A stretch of 64,000 bases of DNA, from assembly GCA_949752745.1 (NCBI GenBank), contig OX457026.1, positions 74,898,742 to 74,962,741 on the forward strand. Direction: 5' to 3'. Shown here piece by piece: positions 22,601-34,600 of this stretch; the stretch's first letter is position 1, and each line of letters starts with the position of its first letter. Made by a program: the position numbers and the translations under genes. The DNA comes from Protula sp. h YS-2021 (lineage: Eukaryota; Annelida; Polychaeta; Sabellida; Serpulidae). The notes under the pieces are model-generated. The model had not been told where the DNA came from. It did not search any database and saw nothing but the letters and a program-made list of their open reading frames with translations.

Positions 22601-25600
22601 CTCTTCCCCCCGGTGGAGGTGGAACGTGTGAACCAAGAAAGCCGCTCTCTCTCGCAGGACTACGCACTCATGTCTCGTATGTCACGAGCGTCTTTCCGGC
22701 ACCCGTCAAAACGCAAGAGACCATACCGGCAGCCTGCGGATCAAGCGAGACCCAGCACGCAGTCACAGCCTCCTCCTCCCAAAAAACAGAAGCCAAACAA
22801 CGGCACCAAGACGGAGGGGCAGTCATCACAACCTAACAGGTAGCAGCCAACCAAAGTACCGCCTAGAGACTCCCTGGTCTCCTGGCGATACTTTTCTAAA
22901 CTCAGAAAACTTAGAAAATTTGTTAGCCTTGAACGCATCCTTTCCCGTAGGAGGAAGGCTAGGCAAATTTTGGCAGAAATGGGCAGAAATGGGAGCCCCC
23001 CGCCGCGTGGTCAGATGGTTGAAGGTCGGTTACCCCCTACCGTTCAAGCGGGAGGGGAGGGGCCTTCCACCATCTATCCCCCTTGCCCACAAAGCCCCTC
23101 ACTCCCTTGTCACCTCCTACCCGCGGGACTCAGAAAGGGATGTATCCCTACAGGAAGTACTCGTAAGTCTACAAGAAAAAAGGGCGGTGGAAGAAGTGCC
23201 AGAAAACCAACCAGTATTTTTCAGCAGGGTTTTCTTGGTTCCCAAAAAATCGGGGGGTTGGAGATTGGTCATAGATCTGTCAGCCCTAAACGACTTCCTG
23301 CAGGTAACCTCCTTTCAAATGGACACCGCTCAGGTCATAAAGGAAAGCTTGCAGGAAGGGATGTGGGGCACATCCATAGACCTTTCAGACGCCTATCTCC
23401 ACATTCCAATGCATCGATCAGCGAGAAAGTTTCTAGCCTTTCAAATAGGCCCAAAGCGATTCTGGTTTCGGGCACTCCCTTTCGGCCTCTCCACGGCCCC
23501 GTACGTATTCTCAAAAATTATGAAAGTACTCAAAGCATGGGCCAGGTTAGAAGGTATGCTCGTGTTCCAGTACCTGGACGATTGGTTTCTGGCACACACA
23601 GACAAGGGCACGGTCCACCGCCAGACCCTTGCACTAGTGCGCAAAGCCTTACAGGTAGGTTTAGTGGTCAATCTCCCCAAATCGGAACTAGCACCCAAGC
23701 AAGACATCGTCTTTCTGGGGGAAAGGTGGGATCTGGTAAGTGCGAGAGCTTTTCCTACAGCAGAAAGGCAGCAAAAGATCACGCAGGGCATACGAGGGAT
23801 TCAGGCAGGAAAAAAGGTAAGACTGCATCCCATGGAGTCTTTGCTAGGTCTCTTAGTGGCCACGGAGCGGACAGTTCCCCTGGGTCGCTTACATTACAGA
23901 CCTTTCCAAAGACAGGTAAGGAGGGCCCTCAGACAGGGGAGGCACCCTCAGGCAAAAATGACCGTGTCACAGGCTGCCCTGGCCTCCCTATCCTGGTGGA
24001 CCAATCCTCAGATCTTAAACGAGGGCACACCCTTCCATCCCCCACCCCCGGAAATAGAACTCCAAACGGATGCATCCCAAGGGGGATGGGGTATACATTG
24101 CCAACGCCAGATATGGAAGGGCAAATGGCCCCCCTCTTTCAAAAAGTACCACATAAACTGGCTGGAACTACGGGTCGTGTGGATAGCACTGAACAGACTG
24201 TCCGACCGACTCCAAGGCAGGAGTGTTCTGTTTCTCCTAGACAACTCAACAGCCGTGGCATATTTAAACAGGCAAGGGGGGACCAGATCCCTCCCTCTAT
24301 CAATATTGACCTACAAGGTCCTATCTTTAGCTCGCCAATCTCAAATCACCCTCTCAGCGCGTCATTTGGCGGGAAAACTCAATGTACTGGCCGATTTAGC
24401 TTCCAGAGTAGGCCAGGTAATCCACACGGAGTGGTGCTTAGCTCCCCAGTCCTTTCAGTGGGTGACGATCCAGTCACCATGGGGGCCCCCCACGCTAGAC
24501 CTGTTTGCCAATGCAGTAACAACACGTCTACCCAGGTATGTCTCCCCATGCCCGGACCAAGCAGCGTGGGCAATAGATGCCCTCAGCTGTCCATGGCCAC
24601 TGCAAGAGGTACTCTATGCCTTCCCACCACAGGCAATCCTCTCCCAGGTACTACAACGGGTACTGGACTTGGGCCCACGAGCCCTGCTACTGGTAGCCCC
24701 GCGGATGCCGGAGGCCCCTTGGTTTACCTTGCTCCTCAGGTGCAAGATAGTCAAGACGACTCCAATCCCGTGCCACAGAGAAATCCTATTCCAACCCCAT
24801 TGGCATCATTTTCACCCAGCCCCTCACCTATTGAACCTACACCTTTGGTGCCTGACCAGTCCTTCCTAAAAAAGAAAGGCTTCTCACAGAACATAGTAGA
24901 TAAAATAGTAAACAGCCACAAATAATCTACTGCCAAGGTGTACAGGTCTCAATGGAACAAATTCGCATCCTGGTGTAATAAGTCTAAGCTATACCCATTC
25001 CAGGCCTCTCCTTCAGTGATAGCAGATTTTTTAGATCACCTATTCAGAAACGAAGGTTTAAAGGTAAGCTCCATTGAAGGTTATAGAGCAGCCATAGGCT
25101 CCAGGCTCAAGGCTCTAAGGGCTCTAAGGGCTATGACCCAGGGGATGACATGTCTATCTCTCAATTGATTCGTCATTTCAAGGTAAACTCTCCCCCTACC
25201 CCATCGAACGTTGCACAATGGGATCTCTCCCTAGTACTGAGGTACCTTCAGCGCCCGGACATTTTTGGGAACGATGTAATCTCAGCCAAAAATGCTACGG
25301 TAAGGTTTACTTTCTTGCTAGCCCTCGCTTCCGGCAAAAGGAGGAGCGAAATACACGCCCTAGACAGGACGGTAAGCAAAGAGAACGGGGAGTGGAAAAA
25401 CATCACTCTCGTCCCTAGGGCCGGCTTCATGGGCAAAACCCACATCATTACTCATGGGATGGGCACTTTCAGTCACATCAACTTACCATCCCTACCAGAG
25501 GAACAGATCTCTGAGGACTTAGTCTCCTTGTGTCCCGTCAAAGCCTTACGTCTATACTTAGAACTTTCGGAGGTATATAGGTCAAAAAATCAAAAAGCCC

Positions 25601-28600
25601 TTATTATCTCCTATATGCCCAAGTTCAATAAAGACCTCTCTAAGCAATCTATTTCAAACTACATAAAAGGGGTCATTATGACAGCGTATGACGAAGCACA
25701 ATCAGACACAGTCCTTCAGTCAGAGTTAAAAGTGAAAGCCCATCCAGTCAGGCAGGTGGCAAATTCGCTTAGAGCACTACGTAATGTGTCGTTGTCGGAT
25801 ATACTTAAAACAGGTTGCTGGGCTTCTCCCAATTCCTTCGTTAAGTATTATCTTAAAGACTTCTCCCAAGATGAACTCTCAGGCCTCTATTCTCTGGGCC
25901 CATTCATAGCTGCGGAGACGACCATTACTAACTAATTGTCAATCTGTTACAGATCGCCTACGCCCAGACCCAAAGGCAAGGGCAAGCAAAAGGGAGGCTA
26001 TGTCAAGAACCGTGCTACCAGCCACTTCAAGCCCAAGAAATAACCGGTGCACTACCCCACTGGACATACCCTTATCCCAGTTCGGCCGACTTCACGTCGT
26101 CGGCTACCGTATAGACCGTCGGACTGTTTTTTTTTCGGATTCTAGTTTCTCGAATTATCCTAGAACTGATTTAGTGTCATATGATCACTGTGATCCACAC
26201 CCTGGCCTCAGTATCTTCAGAATTTTCCTTGACTCAAGGAAAAAGGGGGGGGGGGGGAGGCGCAGTTCTCCCCGACCCAGCGTTCCCGCAGTCCCGGGCC
26301 TTACTGAGAGCCCAGAGGTCATCAAGGGTCTGTGTCACAGTGACCATGTGACCAAGGCCCATAGTACCATTATGGGCTTAGTTGTAAAATCAACGGCATT
26401 TAGTGATTTTTATCACCAGGATTGATTCCAATCCAAGTTTGTGAGTGTTCTAAGCTTCTAGTCACCTAATTTTCTCGAAATTGCCAGTCAATTTCGCAAA
26501 AATTTAAGTTTTTAAGTGGTAATGATTTAGAGCAGTTCTAACATTTACCCAAGGTCTTAGAATATTTAGCATGCTTTTGTAAGACACAGTCACTTGTAAT
26601 TATACTGTGTCAAGTTTTATTTTTCATGGTAGCCTTTACAAGGTTACGATCTTTTTGTTAAGAAAGAAAAACAATAAATCAGTATTATTGTTATCTTCTA
26701 CTCAGAGCTTAGAGTATCCCAGGTCGGGATCCATCCAGTGGGAGGCAGGAGGGGGATGGTAAAGGATACTCAGTCAGTCAGCATAAAGTTTATTCAGACT
26801 TTATGACACCGTTACTTAAAAAATTTTTCTATTTGTTACCAGATCCCTTCATGGGCAAGGAGGGTTCCCCTCCTTTACCCTATCAGGGTTGTTTGGAAAT
26901 CAAATAAAGCAAACTTTCTTAGATTTGGGATTTTATTTAACTTCAATTCTATCCCATCTAACAAGTTTATTTCGCAAAACTCTTTCGAGTATTTGCAATT
27001 CGCGTCCTTTTTCACGCAATTTCTTTAGAATGGCAGGCTCCCCTGCTCCGGACTTTAGTCCCATCTAAAAGTGGAGATAAGCGAATTCTAAGCTTTTGCG
27101 AAGTAAAACTAACGTTTTATTTCGTAAAACGAGCTTTTACGAGTAAAAGCGCAATTCGCGTTCTCCACTTTTAGTCTATCCTCCCTCCCATCCAGCCCCT
27201 ACAAGCCTGGGTGAGTTGACACCACCTATTTTGGGCTAAAAGGGAATGATTGACAGCTTCAGTGACGTAGCACTTTGTGTTATCTGCATTCTCATTGGCT
27301 GGCTGGATGGAAGGCGGGATAGGGTTCATTCTATTAGCGAGAAAAAGTTTCTTTCTATTGTGTGGAAAATCTAACCAAAGGGAAACCCATCTAAAAGTGG
27401 AGAACGCGAATTGCGCTTTTACTCGTAATAAAACGTTAGTTTAATTTCAAGGTTTGTAATGAATCTTTAGAATTCAAAGCATTTGTTAAAACGTTAAAAA
27501 CATCCCTGTCATGTATGCTCTGATACATCTGACACCCCTCTTAATAATAGAACGTTCTTAGCCGTTCTCGACAAGAAGAGAACTGGTGATTTTTTCGCAC
27601 TTGATGGTGTTTTTTCTATGTTTTGTACGAACGATCACATGGTGCGGTTTGAATTACCAGGTACATCAATCCGTCGTGGGCACTCCTCCAATGATGTTAT
27701 TGTGTAACAGTTATAAACAAATCCTATCAGTTGTTCATTTAAACATCTCGTTGGCTGTATTTTGTCTTGGTTATAAAAAATATTTTCTGTCATTTTACAT
27801 ATTTACACTTGGGGATTCGCCAAAATCCCCTAGTGTATTGAATTTGTATGAAAATTTTAGCCGCAGCTGTGACATATTTTTTTCGTTTTTTTTTTTTTTT
27901 TAGTTTGTCCCTGGAACTAGTCAGAGGCCGTTAGGGCTAGAAAGATGAAATTTGGATATGATAAACTAGTTGATCCTCCTGTATCTTTTATAAATTCGCT
28001 TAATTTTTCAATTCAAAAACGACAAAACAAATCTGCGAAACCGGCAAGAAGCTGAGAACAGTAGTTTAAACTGGCATGATATCAACCTCGGTGTATTGAT
28101 CCCCCAACTCTCAATGAAAGCCATCACAGCATGCGTGTGCAAGGTCAAGTTGGCTGCAGCGTTAGGGTTTTTTCCGAATTGCTAAAGAGTGATGAAATTT
28201 GACTCACTGGTAGAGGGTGATTAGCATTTTTATTAGAATTAGAATTTTTTATTAGAATTTTATGAAAATTCAACACATTAAAAACTCTTTCTTTATCCCT
28301 CCCTTCCTTCCCCTCTCCCTCTCTCTCTCCCCCTTCCCCTTTTTTTAATTTTGCCACACATCGGCCAAAAACGACCAGGTTCATGAAAACACAAATATGC
28401 TACTCGTCTAGTAGGTATGGATCAATCATTTTAAATTTTAAAAGTTTTTTTGTTTTTTTTGTTATCCTTTCGGCAAAAACTGGTCAAGTAAACTCACAGC
28501 CTTAATAGAAACACAAACAATGCTGTTAGTCCCACCCAACACCGAAAACAGGCTTCCACAGTTTCGTGATTTTATATGTTAATTTTGTTTTAGTTGAATT

Positions 28601-31600
28601 CCAAAGCACTGGAGGTGACTGTGTGGGCAGAAGACCGGCTGCATGAAATGTCCTTTTTGGGAGAAGTGGTCTTTGACTTAGATCAGTCAAACACAGACAA
28701 TCACTTCGCCTGGTTTGATTTGGAAGATCATGACGAAAACAATGGAGAGCTGTTATTTCCCCAGAGGATAAATCCAGATACTTTAGAGGTAATACATGTA
28801 GCTACTTTACAATACCTGTCAGGGATTATACACATTTGTAGTGTAAATAGGAGTATCAACCGTGACTCATAAATGGCCGATTATAACCGATTATCGGAAA
28901 CCAATCAATTACATGAGTTGTGTAATTATAATGGGGATGTTTCGGCTTTCTTTCCTTACTGCTAACACAGGAAGGCTGATGCCTAAACTGGTCCAGCAAG
29001 ACATGTGAAAGGGGCGCCACAGACATTGTTCCAGCTTCCATTTACAACCTTTCCAAAAGAAAAAAAAATAAATGCGGCACCCGACATCGAATCAACATCG
29101 GCTTTCGGTAGATTATGGAAGTCGAAAAACGGCTACCTGTAGGCATCGATTACACAATGATTACACAATGCCTAATCAACGTTGCGAAAAAGAAATGGAA
29201 GTCGAAACAACGCCGAGAGGCCAACGCTGTATAGACTCCGAAATCGTCATCTAAAGACTGACAATCATACGTTGTAGAGGCCACCGTTCCCTCAAAGTGT
29301 CCCAACACTTTGGTCATCTGGTGTTGCAGGATACTGTAAACTCAATTTCATAGTTATTGTCCAAACGTGTGTGTGAAAAACTTGCGCGCTCATCAAATTC
29401 CTGAGATTAAACTTCATTTTGATCTGGTCTCGAAGCGACCTCATGGCTCTAGATTCATGGTTTTTATTTCCAGTGAGCGATAGTATGATGAAGCTGTTGT
29501 GTGTTCTGACCAATATGTCTATGCAATGTTGCAAAGGCGTTGATAAGACGTCAGCGAAAGTTGGGTTTTGGTTACGAACAAAAGCAACATCTAAACAACG
29601 TTGCTTATCCAACGCATTTTTAACGTTGTGTCAACGTTGACTGGGCGTTGATCTACGGCCTGGACGAATCACAACCACATCAAAACCTGGTTTAATGTTG
29701 CGGTTTGGTAGGGTTAACTAGCAAACTCAAATCGACGATGGATCGATATCAGAATATTAGACTGGTAGTTGTCCCAGCAAACCTACGACGTTTGAAAGAC
29801 CTTGGGTAGACGTCGTGACAAACGTCGGATGAACGCCGAGAAGTTGAAACAACGTTTCCAAGATTAGATAGATATCGAGGAGTGACGTTGAATAGACGTC
29901 GGGGAACGTTAAACAGTTGTTGAGAAAGTTACATAGAATCATTATCAAATGGTGATAATGACAACGTGGCAAAGTAACCCGCCGTCATACGGTAATGCGA
30001 TACATGCATGAAGACAATTTTCATTGGTGTGGGGGAAAGCTGGGTGTTCGTCGAAATCAAACAGCCAAGTTTAAATTCTACGTATGTTCAACTTTGGGCT
30101 AAAGTCGTTTAACAGAAGTCTATGATAGCAGGCGTTTAGTTAATTAGTAACCGTGGTTGTCATGGCCAGATACAGGATAGAAGCCGTTCAGTGGTGAAAC
30201 CTTAATTTGCAAAATCTTGCATTAGTTTTAGTTTTATCCTGTTCGATTTTGGTTGCCCACAGGTTTACCTTCCCCCCCCCCCCACAAAAGCTTTCCCAAG
30301 GCTATGACTTCGTATACAATAGAGTAAATAAAGCAATGGGATATTCCTTTCGCATTGCAAACTCTTCGACGTACCTGCGTCGCAACGCCCCAAGAACGAC
30401 ACAACCCATTTTTGAGTAACTATCGTTATACAAGATCAAATACTCCTCACTAGGATTCGCATTCTACCCCCATGCACTGCTTCATGCCATTTGCGTCCCT
30501 CCTCAGTTAGTGAAAGTTAAGCATATATGGAGAAAAGTATGGTAAATCGGCACATTCCGACACGGGTACATTTGGGCTCGCAACACCGGCAAAAGTACGA
30601 AAGAGTGATTCATATTTCTACGTTTCGTAACTTTCACACGTGATTCAACCGCAACTGCAAGTATATTGTCACAATCACGAGTAATTTGTACAGAGCTCTA
30701 AATGTCAAATGCTTTATCAAGACTCTGTTAAAAACTGTTGACAACGCGGCAAATTAAGGAGGTGACGCACCTTCTAAGCTTATTTGCTTTTTTGTGGCGT
30801 TTTCTGCTATTTTGTTATCTGCCAGAACGTCACCTTTGTTCATGCCCAAACAGACGTTAATCTAACCTCTTTTGAGGGCCCGACGTCATTTTAAGACATT
30901 CTAACCTGGATAATAGATAAACACCATTGTTCAGTCGCTACCTTATCCCATCGCCTCTCCAATGTCCTGACGCAAACCATAAATAGACATTCGATACACG
31001 TAATATGGACTCTCCACACAAGTGAACAACAACTATCTGGGATGCTGTGCGACAATAACATTATTTGCGACAATAACGTCTACCCGGTGGCTGTTTAGCA
31101 ACACTGTGTGGGCATCAGAAAAGCGACATCGAAAAAAATTTCGATTACACGTTGGCATATCGACAAAAGAGCAAGACCATGTAATTCGTTCACCCAGATT
31201 GACGCCCTGACAGTATTATGAGAAAAGAACACGACGATCATTCGAAATATTAGAATTTACGAACACACAAGTTTTCGCATCATTTTGTTGGATGGCATAA
31301 GGTGTAGCTTAGAAGCGAGATTGTTGGCAGCAGGATGACTGCGATCTCCTGCTGCCAAGACAAAGATATTTCCCTTCGACTAACGTTGGGCAGTGGCGGA
31401 TACAGCTATCAGGCAAAGGGGGGGGGGGGGGGGTCAACTTGGGAAACTCAGAGTTAAACAGTCGAACTGCGAAACGAAGTTTGCAAGTGGGAATTAAGAA
31501 AACGAACACGCACTAAAGATAAAGTTACAGATAATCAGCACGTTGCTTAGACATGATATCTCTATCGCTCTTAAAGCCCCAGAATACATTGACATTTGAG

Positions 31601-34600
31601 GGCAATTTCCGTAACATTCCTATCCATTTATAAAACGCCGACGCTTTTGCTTTGACAGCTACGAACTCATTTTGATATGCTTAAAAACAGTCCCATGAAA
31701 TGAACACGAAAGCAGCACAAACTGCTATGATTTTGTAATTTTTGTTATTTTATTATTACTGGTTTTTTATTTTGCTTGTTAACTTTGGAACAATAACTTC
31801 AACAAAGACGTAGTCATTTTCCTTTGAATCACGAATAAGAAAAGATACCGTTTTTCATCATTCTTGCACATATTCATTTTTATATTAATCCTTTTACCTC
31901 TTGGAGAGAAAGGCTTTGATTATTTGATTAAAGTAAACATAACACAAATACAAAACCTTTTACTAAAGGTCTCAACATTTTCCTTTTTGTTTTCGCCGCG
32001 TATACTTTTGACGGTATTCACAATGACTAAGCAATATCTTCCATGCAACCAGAATTAAATTGTTAAAATTGGGCCATTATGTTTTCGATAAAAAATAAAA
32101 TAGCTGGGAATTCTATCACGTTAGAAATTTATCGAAAAGGACAAAAATTATGTTCAAGAACACTAGCAGAATGTCCATAAGATCGAACCTTTACTATAAT
32201 TTAAAAGCCAAAAATATTAGCAACTAATTATTTATTAAAATGACATACTCGGGAAATGTGAAAAAGTGCCTTTCTGGTTTTATTATTTTTTCAGCCTCTA
32301 CAGCTGGCTTCTGAGACTGCCAAAGATGTGTGGAAGAGTATGCCTAAACAGCCATCACCTGTGCTAGATAAAATGAGAACTCTTACAGAAAAGAAACTGA
32401 AAGGTTCCAAAGATTTTGTTCACTTCGTTGCGTTCTTCGGTCTTCGTTCTAACGATATTCTACTGTACTGTTATTTACAAAAATAGCTTCAGTGGCAAAT
32501 ATAAATGGACAACTTGTGTGTATGTGTGTGTGTTTTAGTTCGGTAAAAATATCGGAATTTCATCATAATTACAGCAACCCAAAGCAAAGACTGTTTATTT
32601 ACTATCAACAGTCTTTGCCCAAAGTAAGCTCATGCATGATGTAGCCACTTAAAAATTGTTAATTTGTGTTTTTAAAGGGTATAGCCTTATCGCCCCCCCT
32701 TCACCGTCAGCTGCCCTAGGGACTTATTTAATTATACAACTGAGAAGATCTGTCCATATTCAATGTATTTTTGTATTTCTCAAGATGCAGGCACTAAATA
32801 GTGCGTGTCTGTTCAGCAATTGACCATTTTCTCTTAACATGCTTAATTTGAAAATCGCACAAGACGCAATGTCATTCTGCTACTATTCGTCAACTTCACA
32901 TTCAATTTACTTAATCTATTAATGTGAAATTCGAATAGTTTGAAGCATCGTCTTGGTCCGAAGCACTTCAAATTAGTTGACGACTGCAGGTAAAACAAGG
33001 TAAACAGCAAAATACTATTCTTGTACTTTTTAAAACATATAATACAGAATACAGCTTAAGGGTCTTTAAATTTATGTTTTCCTTTTTGTTTCATAATAAG
33101 GCGGCGTTGGTCGGTTCAATAGACAGGATTCGGACTTAACTGGATCAGCCCCGGATCTTTCCTATCCCGCCAAAAACAGCTGTAAGTACAAAGGCCATTT
33201 ACAGGAATTAAAACTGTAAGGTTATGCTCTTATTTTTTCATTAAGGCGGGCATCGTCTGTAGCTGACACAATAAAATTACACTGGTTTGTGTGTAAATAT
33301 CTTTTATGTTATGTACTATGAAAAATTAGCGACACAGCAAAAGTACAATAAAAGATATGAACGATAATACAAATTAGACCTGACGCAATATCAATTAATT
33401 GTCCCATAAATGGACACTAACCACACTACAGTAAGGAAAGTATCAAATACAATATTATTTGAATTGAACATACACTCATTACTACCTTGGTGTGGTAGGG
33501 GCGGAGGATGAGTAGTATGAAAATGACAGTTCTACCGCACTTTGTGACGTCATACTGTCTGGACCGGAAGTGCAGTCATACTGTCTGGACCGGAAGTGCT
33601 GTCTGGACCGGAAGTACGGTCATAGGTGTAGTCATGGCAACAAAGTAAACAAAGGAAACAAAGTAAACAACAGTTCTACGCCAGGAAGTGACGTCTGGAC
33701 CGTATGTCTGGACCGGATGTCTGGACCGGAAGTGACGTCATAGTGACGTCAGAGGTGGACCAAATAGAGCGCGCGTATTGTGGTGATTTTTTCCCCCACT
33801 CTCTCCACACAGCACGACTGAGCATTTCATAAGCCACATAGGTATTTCAACCTTCTGATGGCAACTTTTTTTCCCCACACTCTCTCTGCACACACACACC
33901 ACGACTGAGCATTTCATAAGCCACATAGGTATTTCAACCTTCTGATGGCAACTTTTTTTCCCCACACTCTCTCTCCACACACCACGACTGAGCATTTCGT
34001 AAGCCACATAGGTATTTCAACCTTCTGATGGCAACTTTTTTCCCCCACACTCTCTCTCCACACCAACAGCACGACTGAGCATTTCATTTCATAAGCCAAA
34101 TCCGTCAACTATAGCGAAAGTTATCACAATTTTTCACTTTTTACAAAATTAAAATTGTGGTAAATATGCACACAGCCAGCTGCGCAAATAGCCTATAACC
34201 ACTTAATGTTAAAACTAGGTATAAAACTGAATTAAACAGTGAAAGTTTCATGTAAATCGGTCAATCATAACAAAAGTTATTAGACTTTTAACTTGTCATT
34301 TTTAAGGTGAATTCATGATGCATACAGCTAGCTACGCAACCAGTTCATGACTATGTGAAAACTAGATATAAAACTGAATCAAACAGTGAAATTTTCAGAC
34401 AAATCGGTCAAGTATAACACTTAGGGTCACACTGCAACTCCAAGCAGCTAGACACTGCTGCCTCAGAAAAACAACAAAGCCAGACACCGCTGTCTACGTT
34501 GTTTATGACGAAGTCTGTTTACGCTGGCTATAGATGACGCAGTCTGATTACACTGATGACGAAATGCTGGTGCTGATGATTGCAGGTTGTAGGACACCAT

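Larger units (their letters stand above)
19759..27442 (+). mobile_element. DIRS retrotransposon copy B, structurally complete
   Basis: 7.7-kb element in the RIM intron, sense orientation. Inverted terminal repeats at 19759-19956 and 27236-27442 are almost identical over about 170 bp; I see one mismatch there, at GCTTATAG/GCTAATAG. Between the coding part and the right ITR lies an internal complementary region (27064-27174) that joins complements of both outer ends. This is the hallmark of DIRS elements, which integrate with a tyrosine recombinase from a circular intermediate and make no target duplication. ORFs: gag-like, RT/RNase H, tyrosine recombinase. Frameshifts and one stop make this copy non-autonomous, but the matching ends point to recent insertion. 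Confidence 0.93.
28789..32294. other. RIM intron; R2 repeats, otherwise unassigned
   Basis: R2 copies at 29070-29760 and 29780-29960. From 30000 to 32294 I see only mononucleotide runs (C at ~30272, G at ~31419-31432) and no coding signal. Confidence 0.5.
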
